A stretch of 64,000 bases of DNA from Aphrophora alni (lineage: Eukaryota; Arthropoda; Insecta; Hemiptera; Aphrophoridae): contig OY740767.1 in the NCBI GenBank assembly GCA_963513935.1, forward strand, positions 80,340,060-80,404,059. Direction: 5' to 3'. The position numbers were made by a program, and so were the translations under genes. Shown here piece by piece: positions 26,738 to 38,196 of the stretch (position 1 is its first letter; each line of letters begins with the position of its first letter). The notes beneath the pieces are model-generated. The model made no database searches. It worked only from the letters and a program-made list of their open reading frames with translations, and was not told where the DNA came from.

Positions 26738-26796
26738 CTACGAGTACCGCACAGAACCACCCACTGGACGTACAATCAAAGTATAAGTCTCATCCG
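26738..26796 (-). CDS. Candidate terminal coding exon (unrecognised)
   Basis: On the minus strand an acceptor with a T-run (TTTTTTTTATGCTATAG) is followed by 59 nt reading DETYTLIVRPVGGSVRYS and then TAG. The composition is protein-like and GC content is above background. The frame that follows in another phase (starting MMDRFAIRKFSRSY) is probably incidental. It is not in the same message as the 25.6/23.3-kb pieces unless the stop is spliced out. Family unknown. Confidence 0.2.
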
Positions 26797-27922
26797 CTAT
26801 AGCATAAAAAAAATGTACCATGGATCATACAGTGATAACCCTACTCTTGTAAATTCCCGGTATATAAAACTTTTTTATTAAATACTCAAAGCTGATCAGT
26901 TAACTAGCAGTTAAAGTTTTTACCTTTTTAGAAAACGTGCAATTATCTCAGATATATTAAGGAATTTTACCTGAAAATACATACAGGTATATATTTTATT
27001 CTATACACATAATGCAAACCCTTGTGGGGTAAACAATTAAAATATTTGATTTTACTCTATCAGCACTTTGATTTTTTATAAGTTATATAAAAATGTAGTA
27101 CACACTCATATTTATAAGAGTAAGAACCATTTTAATAGTGTTGAAAACTCCTGTTTGTTTAGAAATAAAGAGTTAAGATGATATCCTAATATAATTAAAA
27201 TCTTTTTCCCGTCTAAATACTTGTTTAATATTCACACTTGATATGATACACACATATCAATTTTTATGTTATTTTATGTATGGAAATCATTAAATAATTA
27301 TTAAATGCCAGTATACCTTCAGATCATTGAATTCTGTTACATACATTAAACTTTTTATAATTTACCATAATTGTTGTTAAAATGAAATTTTATTATATTG
27401 GAAATTTAGCATTATATTCAATAAAAGTTTGAAACAAATCATTTATAATAATTCATAATGACCCCAGAGATACAGTAAATTATAACTAAACATTGGAAGC
27501 TATATTCCTTGGGTTACCGATGTCCTAAATTTGCATCGCAATAAATATGAAATTTGTATGATCGGACGTTTTGCAAGTAAGTTACTGTATTATTAAAATT
27601 TTATATTTTAGTAAAATCAAAACTTTAAAAAAATATATCCTGACGTGCTGTATACTGTATCTATTGTTACTTTACCTTTTGTTCCATTGAATAACGGAAA
27701 AAATATATAAACCCGTCTGCATAACTCAAAGAACTAAAGATAAATATTTGATAAAATATGAAATACATTTTTATTTTGAGCAGTTTAGTAGTTCCAAACT
27801 GCTTTGCTTATTTAGGTCAAACTGAAATTGACGTTAAAATACCTGCCTTGCAAATTTATAGTCAGGAAGAAAAATTTATATTTAAATAGAAAATTTGTTT
27901 ACTTTCTAAAATGTGCGATTAT

Positions 27923-27965
<43 letters not shown>

Positions 27966-28536
27966 TTATGATTAAATATACCTAATTGTTAAATTGTAAA
28001 AGATCTCTTTTACATATTTTCAATAATAATATTAAATAGAAATCGTTCCTAAATCAGACATAATATTAAATACTTCCATTTACTTAGGTTTATTAATACC
28101 AAATAAACATATAACTACAGTGAACAACACATTAATCGACATATCATTATATATATATAAAGAAATGATAAACAAAACTTAAGCGTATATTTTGTACAAT
28201 TACTTTTGAAGTTTAGAAAAACCAAACTTATTAGCAAATTTAACTGAAAACAAACTAAATACAAGCTAATATCACAAATATTGAGGATTTATTTAAAAAG
28301 TTTTATGGCTGTCTTTTATCGGTGGAAATACATTTTTACATAATTGGGTGTATATTTTAGTAGTAAATAAATTGATAATATTTTTGAGTTTACAGATAAC
28401 ATGTTGTGGTTGAAAGTGTATATAAGAAAATTCACATTTTCACAATACATTTTACTTTCAAAATTTGTCAGCACCCACAGATAATAGATTTTTCAGTTAG
28501 ATAAAATTGTTTAAAGGAATGTTAAACCAAAATTAG
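26797..28536. other. No supported gene; (TA)n at 27927-27960
   Basis: AT-rich DNA with one short alternating AT tract (27927-27960) and no coding signal. Confidence 0.45.
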
Positions 28537-28575
28537 ATTTTTTTTTTTTATTTTTTTTTTTTTTTTTTTTTTTTA
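28537..28575 (+). repeat. Poly(T) tract
   Basis: About 38 bp of T broken by a single A. It could be the reverse-complement A-tail of an old retroposed sequence, but I see no identifiable body next to it. Confidence 0.8.
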
Positions 28576-29614
28576 CAATTGTGTTATTAAGGTTTAACTT
28601 TTTATATCACCTTATAATTTCACACGATCAAAAACAAAATCGTCAAATTACTGCTGTAACTAGGACAGGTGAACAATTCATAGTATCAGTCTCAGATTCT
28701 AATACAATTATCATTTTATAACATTGATATATTGCTCGGTCGAAATGTCTGCTATGGAGAAAACTTATATATTTGAAAGAGAGCCAAATTCCCTTGTTCA
28801 GCTGCAGCAAATGCTGTGGTATAGCTTTTGGTTTGGCTTCAGATCAACTAGTTAACTGGGTTTGTAAAACCGAACTTGTTTTTTACGGTGCGATAGTGGG
28901 AGTTCAATGTTTGTTTTAGAAGATCAATTATTCAATACTTAAGGACGTAAACGATGTCTTTGTAGTAACACTATATTTTTTAGTAAACAATTTCTATGAA
29001 AACTCTGACTAAGTATGCTATGAACATTTTTATGTAAGCTGATAAATATCTAAGCAAAACTTGAAGTATTTTCTACTAAAAGCAATATTGGGATTGTTTT
29101 GGATTTATCTTTGAAACTAACACTATATTTATTTCATTTTCAATATATACATTTTAATTAAGAACATATAGTATTGTTTGACTGTAAATTTTCAAACTGT
29201 ATACAATACAAATATTGATCTAGTGGATATTCTCGATATCGAACTTTATTAATTATTTGAAGTTATTATTAATTATTAATTGTTTCAAGAATGGGAAATT
29301 TACTGTGAAACTTTTTATTTTTATGAAGTAATTTCGTCAAATGATACCCAGATTCCAAAAGTCAATGAAATTGGTAAAACTATTTTCATTATTATTTATT
29401 ATGATCTACGTTTATTTCTAAAGTAATATAGGTAACACATTATTCTTAACTGGACCTTTCACAATCTCAGGAGACAGAGTTTCTTAATGGTATTTAGAAT
29501 ATATAGAACCTTATATTTTACAATATAAAACATTTTGCTTGGTATGTTTTTTGTTTGTTTTGTATTGTTCAGTTCACTGATTTTTAATTTAGCAATGTTT
29601 TTCTTCCGGATCAA
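28576..29614. other. No recognisable feature
   Basis: AT-rich DNA. A slightly GC-richer patch near 28.76-28.92 kb holds no identifiable motif. Confidence 0.45.
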
Positions 29615-29645
29615 TTGTTATATAATTTTTTTTTTTTTTTTACAG

Positions 29646-29854
29646 TTACATGTACCGTCTTTTTCCCTCAAACAAATATAAACACGGAAACGTCTTTTGT
29701 AACGAAAACAAGTGTTCACTTTGTGCAAAACATTTGCTTTGATAGAGGTACATTTCTCTGTATAAATTCCTACTTAAGATCTTATAGGAATTTTACTTTG
29801 AAATACTTTATGCATTCATACGAAACACATTACGATATGTTGAAAAATGAATAG
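29646..29854 (+). CDS. Open frame after a strong splice acceptor
   Basis: A run of 15 T followed by ACAG makes a textbook 3' splice site at 29645. The frame after it reads CTVFFPQTNINTETSF, then VTKTSVHFVQNICFDRG, and stays open to 29854. A possible donor (GAG|GTACAT) lies near 29,748. The peptide shows no domain I know. The T-run may equally be a retroposon tail, so this is a weak exon candidate. Confidence 0.15.
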
Positions 29855-30375
29855 AATAGAGAAATAAAATTTTCAACTACATAATACCTATCCTGCATTA
29901 CAATCCTACTTAAAGGTCAATTATGATTTATAAATTTATGTAGACAAACTTTATTCTTTCCTTGAAACTAAGTTATAAATGTTAAAGAGAACACAGCTTG
30001 AAATATAACTGTTTCTAAAAAGCAGATGTAATTTTGTTCTCGTGATATTTTAATTTGTAAGTGAATAATGGCCTTGAAATTATTATGTATCTATAAAGTG
30101 TATATGAATATTCACATACTTTACTGTACATTTATACGTAAGGTATAAACTTCTTTCATTACTTATGTAATGTATTTTAATATGTTCTATAATTGAGAGA
30201 AAAAAAGAAAAGAAAAAAAGACAAAAAGAAAAACGAATACGCAATTTAATCCTGCTCATAAGACTTTGTTGTCAACCTTTTTCTCCAGTGTAAAGCAGTA
30301 TGTTTTTCTTAAGATATAATGCTTGAAATCACAGTATTTTATTAATGAAGATTAAAGAAAACAAATTACTCTTTT
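29855..30375. other. No recognisable feature; A/G-rich patch near 30.2 kb
   Basis: AT-rich DNA with a short AAAGA-type purine run at about 30,198-30,233. Confidence 0.45.
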
Positions 30376-30410
30376 ATGTCAATGAGTATTGTAGAATATT
30401 TTATATATAA

Positions 30411-30440
30411 CAAAACAAAACAAACAAACAAACAAACAAA

Positions 30441-30523
<83 letters not shown>
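30411..30523. repeat. (CAAA)n followed by (CA)n microsatellite
   Basis: CAAA repeats (about 30416-30443) pass into about 80 bp of CA repeats. A 133-codon frame at 30376-30777 runs through it and encodes a His/Thr tract, which is a microsatellite by-product. Its C-terminal part covers a GC-richer patch (30,524-30,690) of unknown origin. Confidence 0.95.
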
Positions 30524-30526
<3 letters not shown>

Positions 30527-31346
30527 CACGCTACGCTCTCACGATTTTAAGATTCTTACGTCCCTTTTTGGAACGCTACTTACCACGAACTCTTACACTC
30601 GCTGTACGATCACCACCGATAGGGCGAACCACCTTTCTGCTCAGAGCAAGCTCGGACAAGGCCAAGATGCTCAATTTTACGTTTTATACAATCAAAAATA
30701 TTGCAAAACTTGGCTCTAGTAAGTATGAGCTTGTCCTCATAAACTTACTAACTTTTAATTTACGCAAAATTCCCTGAATTTTATCTCAATGCTCGATTAT
30801 TTGACTCTTTATTTTAAAATAACACTCTCTCTCTCTCTGAGGACGTGCCTTTTGGGAGAAATCGGCTCTTAAATTCTGATGATAACTTTTAAAATTTTCA
30901 AATTATATTACCAGAGCACACATATAAGATTTATATTTAAACAAGGTTATAGCATATACAGAATGGATATATATTGAAAACACAACAAAATTTAGAAATG
31001 AATTATTTATATATTCTTTTCTTTTTATCACAGTTAAAATGTTGAATTCATAAAATTTTTAATAACAACAAAATTGATCAAACAACAACACAACAATTTA
31101 AATATTTGACAAAATTTACAAATGGAATATTTTCTATGTTCTAAACAAAAATAAAAAACGCTAGACTTTTCAGACAGAACCACAAACAGTTTTTCCTGTA
31201 CTGAAAAAGTCGTATTTAATTATTAATTATTTATAACACCAAAGCAGAAGTATAAAAATGAATTTAATTATTAATAATTCCCCTAATGACGCTATATTTG
31301 AAATGAAGGTAATATTTGCGAATTATTCCTTAAGTATATGATACCT
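30524..31346. other. GC-richer patch then AT-rich DNA, no supported gene
   Basis: The patch at 30,524-30,690 (for example CACGCTACGCTCTCACGATT) is above-background GC and may be a fragment of a dispersed repeat. A short (CT)n lies at about 30,827-30,838. Otherwise nothing is seen. Confidence 0.4.
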
Positions 31347-31598
31347 TCACACTTTATTAGAAGTTCTAGTTGGTTTTGGAATTTGTTGTATAATTAGGCT
31401 GATGTTGATATGATGTTTTCGGTTCAGAGTCTGTAAACTGCTATGTAGTTGAATGCTGGTCTCGAATTCTTCTAAGTGGTCTTGAAGTTCGATAGGAGTA
31501 GAAATTATTCTAAGTCCAGTTAAGTAGAGTGACAGTTGAATTTTCCTCTCAGCTCGGAGTCTGCGGCTAAAGAAACGTCTACCTGGCGTCGATTCCAA
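31347..31598 (-). CDS. Unassigned 83-codon frame (possible retroelement or gene fragment)
   Basis: This minus-strand frame has no ATG (the first usable codon is TTG) and is open a little further upstream, to a TAA. The peptide is strongly protein-like: a basic stretch (GRRFFSRRLRAERK) followed by leucine-rich, probably helical sequence (ELQDHLEEFETSIQLHSSLQ) and a polar C terminus. GC content is clearly above the flanks. I do not recognise the family. It could be an exon or a decayed mobile-element protein. It abuts the hairpin cluster at 31.6-31.86 kb. Confidence 0.28.
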   Translation of the reverse strand: MESTPGRRFFSRRLRAERKIQLSLYLTGLRIISTPIELQDHLEEFETSIQLHSSLQTLNRKHHINISLIIQQIPKPTRTSNKV

Positions 31599-31606
31599 AA
31601 CAAAAG

Positions 31607-31855
31607 TATCCTTCTTTCGATGGATAAATTATGGTCTCCCTTTTAGTGGGAATTGTTCCACTACCTGGAGCCAATTTTTCTCCCTTTTAGAGAAAAAGGT
31701 ATTTTCTTCTTATTACGTGTTTTCAGGCCCTTTTGGTCTGAAATATTTACAATATATATTTTATTAGTCATATTTTTTGACTAATGAATAGTTTTCTTCC
31801 TTTATTCATAATTAAAACACCTTTTAAATAATAATGTATTGTATTTATTATTTAG
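31607..31855. repeat. Run of six to seven consecutive stem-loops
   Basis: Successive inverted repeats with small loops lie side by side: TATCC/GGATA (31607-31626); TAGTGGGA/TTCCACTA (31644-31663, one G-T); TTTTTCTC/GAGAAAAA (31675-31697, perfect); TTTCAGGCC/GGTCTGAAA (31721-31743, one G-T); ATTAGTCA/TGACTAAT (31763-31785, perfect); ATGAATA/TATTCAT (31784-31809, perfect); AAATAATAA/TTATTATTT (31826-31853). Loops are 4-12 nt and mostly T/C-rich. Stem sequences differ, so these are not copies of one hairpin. Function is unknown. Confidence 0.7.
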
Positions 31856-33010
31856 TGTTATCTGTGATCCAAGTTGGCACTATGAGGTTCAGACTCCAGG
31901 TTCCTACTGAGGGTGCGCGCGCCACTTTACAGGATTTTTCATGAAAATCTCAACTTTTGTCGTTTTTTCGTTCAGCTCGCTATAACTTTCGAACGCTCGA
32001 GCCGATTTTAAAGTTCCTTTCGGATTCTTCTTCCTCTCCATCTTGTGGGTATTGTGGAACTTGATTCATCGTTCTACTGCGCTTCGTTCGCGAGTTATCG
32101 CCCTTTTCCCGAAATTCGGTTTTTCTTCTTTTCAAATTTTGAGATAAGTCCTTTCTCAAAATTCTTTTGACGAAATCTTGTTCCTCTTCTACTATGACGA
32201 AAAACTCTGTTTGTACTTTTCACGTAGCTCGCTTGGTTCTCGAGTTATACGTCCTTGAAGTCCCAAAAATTTTATCGTATAAGTTTTTGTTCATAAAACC
32301 CTCCCCATTATATATTATCATTTCTGCTTTGATGTTTTACAATTTTACATAATAGATATCTATAATTACAATGTTATTTCTCCCCTTTAACTTCAAATTT
32401 AACCGCTTTTGGGCTTTAAAGTTTTACTTTTTTTAATTATTATATCTCCCTTCTTTTATTTTCAAATTTGAATCTAAGTACATATTATTGTGCCCTATAG
32501 CGGTCTCTTCAATAGTACTTATTATTATTTTTTAATTAATCCCCCCTTCAACTCAAAAATTCCAAAAAACTCCCCAAGAATGACTTTCTAAGACCATTCT
32601 CACCTGTTTATTATTATTAATTCATATTTTTTATTTATGATTATTGTTAGTTCCCCTATTAGTTATGACTCTACGTTTTTTGAAATTTGAATTTAAGTTT
32701 TTTCCAAATTTTAGGTTTTTGAGCCCCTATAAAAACTTGAATAACTTTTTTGTTTTAAATGATTCTAAATTTATTTTTTGATATTATTTATCGGTTGATT
32801 CTACTTACCATTTATTTATTTTAATAATTAAGGATTATAATAGAATAAGAAACGAGGCAAAGTGACTTTTCACGTACCAACATGCAATCTTCCGCACCTG
32901 TTGGGCGTGACGTCATCGTCCCTCCTCGCCCCCTATCTATATGGTTTTATCGCGGGAAATTAAACTGCTTTAAATTTACTTGAGACTTTTGGCTTTTCCC
33001 AAACCGTCTC

Positions 33011-33012
<2 letters not shown>
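31856..33012. other. GC-richer probable dispersed repeat, no gene
   Basis: From about 31,900 to 32,290 GC content rises, with recurrent phrases such as CGCTCGAGCCGATTTTAAAG, TTCGCGAGTTATCGCCC and TCTCGAGTTATACG, a style typical of dispersed animal repeats. A second GC-richer patch, containing GGGCGTGACGTCATCGTCC, lies at 32,880-33,000. A 61-codon frame at 32167-32352 is unconvincing. I cannot place ends or terminal repeats. Confidence 0.4.

Positions 33013-33073
<61 letters not shown>
33013..33073. repeat. (CA)n microsatellite
   Basis: About 60 bp of uninterrupted CA. Confidence 0.95.
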
Positions 33074-33078
<5 letters not shown>

Positions 33079-33837
33079 GTAACGTAAGTTAACGCCTCTG
33101 GATTTATTGTTAGTTTCGGAGGTCCTATATTAAAATATTAATTATATATATATATATGACACTAAAATAATTAGGTGATAAAAATGAATGTCACCAAGTT
33201 TTTAAAAAAATGTCATTGTTTTTATTTTATTATAATTAATGAATATAATACATATAAAACGTCATTAATTGATTTTGTTTTATGTAACACATATAGGTAT
33301 TGACATGTAACTATTGTATTAGGTAATTATTCTAAGCTTTCTTTCAAGAGCTCTCCCAATTATTTTGACAGATTATATATTTATATTATATTAAAAATTC
33401 CTTGAATTTAATTAATTACTTTACACATGTAGCTTGTTCATCTTCTTATTGGAGACTCCTTGTGGCTCCATGTCCTAATTGGTCTCTCGTATCGAATTCT
33501 CTTTGATTAGCGAATTTATCCCGAAACAGCACCCTAGTTACTTTCTGCCAGAGTCCCCCAATTTGCATTTTGCCTCTAAATGCATCTACGATACAATCTA
33601 TTTAAAATTATCAATCTATAACAAATTAACAAAACAAAAGAAGTTCAATGTCAAAGGACAAAATAATAATTGACAATCACAATGAGTAGCTCTGCAAACG
33701 TCAACTCAATGAGATGTGGCCACAAACTGCAGCAACTGTTTATAATAAATCCACAAAGACTTAATTAGTAGCCTATTTTTAATATGTACATATATGTTAG
33801 TGTATTTAGGAAAATTTGAACGTGTATATGTCTTTTG
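33074..33837. other. No recognisable feature
   Basis: AT-rich DNA between a (CA)n tract and the ribozyme-like motif. A 64-codon frame at 33479-33673 has no recognisable domain. Confidence 0.45.
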
Positions 33838-33890
33838 TGTACTACGTCTGACGATGCCTGTTTGAAGGTGAAACAGCTGTAGCTACCAAA
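33838..33890 (+). ncRNA. Hammerhead-ribozyme-like motif (probably decayed)
   Basis: CTGACGA (33848-33854) matches the CUGANGA core. A GCCT/AGGT stem with a six-base loop follows, then GAAAC (33870-33874). ACAGCTGT would form the very short, self-complementary stem III, ending in GTA, an allowed cleavage triplet. Only about two base pairs of stem I can be drawn, so activity is doubtful. The order of elements equals that of type I hammerheads known from Penelope-like elements and retrozymes. I see no reverse transcriptase nearby. Confidence 0.4.
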
Positions 33891-35100
33891 TACAATATAG
33901 AACTGTTTTGTGTCTTGTGTGTACTATTTACATGAATTAATTAAATCGTAAAGACTAAACACGAATATAAATAAGTATTTGCTTTAATTTCGTATTTCTT
34001 ATTATTATTTGGGCTTGTCTTTATTATAAGAGCTTGTTAAGTATTGTTTAAATAAAAGTTGCTCCATATTTATGACCCAGGATATAAATATATAATTATT
34101 AATAATACTACAAAAAAAAGTATCTTGAGATATGCCGAAATACACATTTGGTTAATATGTTGTAAATCTTGAAATACGAACGTATTGATAACATAACCTA
34201 ATAAAAATATTCAGAAAATAAATCGTGTGTAAATAAGCTAAACAAGTGTTATAATATTCATGTCATAATATTTACAACTGGTAATGGTGTGGTAATTTAA
34301 TTGCTCCATTCCCTAGTTTTTAGAAATATTTTAATTCTGAGAACCGGCAGTATGTTAGTGATTTTTATGACAATTGTTTGAAAATATAAATTGTGTTTTT
34401 TTTTTTTTAACATACATGATGAAGGAACTGCAGTATAGTAGAATAATAATGCCGTCAAGATCGGACGACTACACGCTTCTATATATACAGCTAATCCGGT
34501 TTAAAACTACTGGACTTTTGGTTTTTTAAAATTATTTCTTATACTCATATTTTAAGGGATTTTTTTCCTTAAGATGGTTAGCGGCAATAGACTACATTAT
34601 GTTTTTAAATATTCTTAGTTGACTCTTTTTCAGGTTCCACCTCTTTCATAATTTATATTAGTTTTCTACCGGCCAACTTTTGTTTTCTCTGACCATGATA
34701 TTATTAGAGTTCTTGAGGACTACAGATTTAGTTTCATTTTTTGTGAAATATTCAGATTAATTAACCAAACCCCTTAAGAAAATACAAGAAAACTTTTTTA
34801 CTGTAAAGGATTAATTTGTGAAAACAGAAATTTTCCGTGAACCCGTCATTAAAACTGGATCTTTACCAAATAAGATTTACGCTTCCTAATAATTTCGCTT
34901 TCAGTAAAAAAAATTGAGAATTAAAATCTACCTGTAGTACTTAAATTATAATTATGAGAACGATAAAATATTTGTACATTTTTCAATTTACTAAAAACAT
35001 AAAAAAATTAATCCATGATGGCTTCATTGGGTTGCACCTCTTTACTCCTTTTCCTTTGCAGTCCTCTGGCTGACAAACGATCTTGAAGCTGGACAAATTA

Positions 35101-35102
<2 letters not shown>
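33891..35102. other. No recognisable feature
   Basis: AT-rich DNA. The first about 60 bp may still belong to the ribozyme-bearing repeat. Confidence 0.45.

Positions 35103-35184
<82 letters not shown>
35103..35184. repeat. (AC)n plus (AT)n compound microsatellite
   Basis: About 58 bp of AC passing directly into about 24 bp of AT. The minus-strand frame across it (poly Val/Cys) is an artefact. Confidence 0.95.
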
Positions 35185-35185
<1 letters not shown>

Positions 35186-38126
35186 ATAGAATAATATATA
35201 TAATAATAGAATAAACATTTATTTATATACACTACATGTATATTATATATTAATATATATACACTACGTAGGCCTATATATAATAGAAAAAAACATTTAT
35301 TTTTGCTTTCCTGCATTTATGTAATAGTGAAAACTCTTCAGTGTTAAACCAAAACAATATTAAAAAAAAGTCCATTTGAGGACAAATTATTCCTCGGAAT
35401 AATATTTATCAATATAAGGAATCCTCGCCTCGCCTTTATGTCTAATAAGTTATTGTTTAACCCTAAAACTATCTTGACACAGTTTAAAAATTGTCGTATT
35501 AATAATTATTAATTGAAACTTGAAAATTTACCAATACTCCACAAGTCAAAACATATAATTTTATCTAACAAACTGTTGAAAATACAACAAATATACCATG
35601 TAATCATTCACGTTAGTTTTATCAACATGGAAAATATAATTTGTTGATCCACGTGAAAAAATGATCGATAATCTCTGTTTAAGTATAACTAACTTGTCTA
35701 CTTAAGATAATGTTCAAATAATATTTTGTTAAATTTGAAATATTACTCAGTCTTCAGTTCGATAGGACTATGAACTAGTATTACTGTGTCCATGTTAACG
35801 TATGCGACATCTCTTTTGCCATCAAGAAAGTAAGTATAAGTAAATAACGGTAACGTAACCTCTAATATTTTATTAAATTGAGATTAAAGTGCATTTTTTT
35901 GTTGTTTTTGGTTTGTCATTTTTTTTACTACGTAGAATGTAAAAGATCGGAGAAAAAATATTTAAAATTATGACTGTCTGGTTTAACACATTTAAGAATA
36001 TAAAGATGCAATATAGAACTGCTCGGTAAAATATTAAGATCTATTATTCTGTAAGATATTTAAAATATTTATTCTATATATACAAATAATTTATTTATTC
36101 TATATGTATTTTTAATATACAATGTGGTCAAAAGATTTACAACATTTTAAAAAATACTTCTAAATGTGAAAGTAGTTAATGACTTAAAGCCACTTTTCTA
36201 TCCTATAAAAATAACCTGAATGAATAATCTGTCTTTCCGAATGTATTTAAAATTTCGCTAAATGTTAAGATGTAATAATACTCCGCGGTAAGAAGCTTGG
36301 AGTTTTCTCCGCCTGTTTCGCTCAAATCACTGTAATATGCAGCAAAAACATGTGTGAAGTGTTTCAAGATCTTTTCCACCTACCACATAAACTTAAAACA
36401 AGTCATAAATAGAGTAGAAAACGCACTGCCTGGATTTCCAATAAAATAAATTGTCGATTTTAAGAAGATTGTACTGTATAGTAAAACATAAAACTCAATA
36501 CATTATAATGACCAAATTTAAAATATCATTAGCAGACTTTCTTCGTTTTGAATTATGACGAAAACTAGATATACAAATTATAATGAACAAAAAGTAATTT
36601 TTAGTTCTTTATGTTGGATCGACTAGTGATCCATTAGTTTCCCCCCATTTCATTAACAGTGTGACTACATTTTATAAGATTTCAGGGATTATGTGCATAC
36701 GTATTGTATTCTGGGTTATCTCTAGTTTGGTTGATCGTATGTGTAATTTAGTTGATAGATTTATTGAAATACAACGTTCACCTAACTCCTTAGAAAAAAA
36801 AGCACGGTAATAACACTATTAATGAAAATACAAGTACAGTTCAAAGGTTGTCAGCGACAAAGTGTTAAGTTGGTCTAGGTTCATTTATTAGGCAAAATCT
36901 TGAGCTGGGTAAAATATCAACCCTATAATGTTTATGAAGATATTCGAGAATGGCTTTAACGTTGTTCTTATAGGACTACAAATTCAATATAGAGGTTACT
37001 GCATTTTAACATTTTGGTATATGAAACTTAATAAAGTTCCACACACCAGTTATCATATAAATTTCCATTGGAAGCTCTTAATACTTGGTACGAGTATTAC
37101 GTTAGAAGTTTCCTATAAAAGTGACATCTTTATATAGGCTTTAGTATATTGTTTTAAATATTTATTATTCAACATGATCGTTTTATTTACTTGTTATAGG
37201 ACATACTTTTTTAATTTGCTATAGTTTAATTAGATATCAATATTCAATAATTTATTATAATTATTTAAACATAAGTTTTGACCATATAAATTATTTAAAC
37301 TCGTTTACATTATAATCAAGTATACATGACTTTATATTTATAATATTTTTTTAAACTTTAAAATCTTTCCGAAACACTAACTTCGTGCATTTGGTAGTTG
37401 AACTCCTCTCCGCTAGATAGCTCCAGCAACATAAACTAAACGTATTGCTGGAAAAATAATTATTTAACACATATTAAAAAAAATACATCGATTTATTACA
37501 TAAACATTATAATTATATTTAAAAAAAATCGTGCTTTACCACTATGGTAGTTCTAAGTTCTCATAATAGAAAAACTAATAACGACGTTATTGAATTTAGA
37601 TTGAGTTATAGATGAAAACATTCAAAACATTTAACAAATTTATTTATAGTTTAATATTAATTGCACCTCAAAACAAAAACAAAATTACTTTCAATAAATA
37701 TAAATTATTTCCTTATACTGTAAATATTGAGTCCAATTCATTAAACAATTATACTGGTTTCCCTCAAACAGTTTTTTGTCGGCGTTAAACAACAGTAGAT
37801 TAAATTGTTTCTTCGGATATTTTCAAGTGTGTCACTAATGCACATTGATGATATACTTTAGTTATTCACCTACTACAAATCTGACTAAAGTATTCGTAAA
37901 AATGGTAACGTAATCATAATCGTAATCATAATTTTTATGTTTTGTAAACTTCCTGCGGTAAGTGTTTTTTAATGTTTTGTTTGATTTAAACGATTTAAAT
38001 AAACAAAGTAAATAACTAAAAATTATCTAGTCAGATAAACAATTATAAAAAAGAATTTAAAACGCATGACATTTAACTCCTTTAATTTTTTTTAAACATT
38101 ATTTTCTCTTACACTTTTACACTTTG

Positions 38127-38196
<70 letters not shown>

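Noticed and set aside
30376..30777. 133-codon ORF with a His/Thr tract
   Set aside because: The middle is a (CAAA)n/(CA)n microsatellite, and the rest shows no recognisable domain.
30833..30870. CTGAGGA...GAAAT as another hammerhead ribozyme
   Set aside because: Stem II pairs poorly, the GAAA box is followed by T not C, and no cleavage triplet or stem I partner is present.
35101..35316. Minus-strand ORF with a Val/Cys repeat
   Set aside because: A translation of the (AC)n/(AT)n microsatellite.
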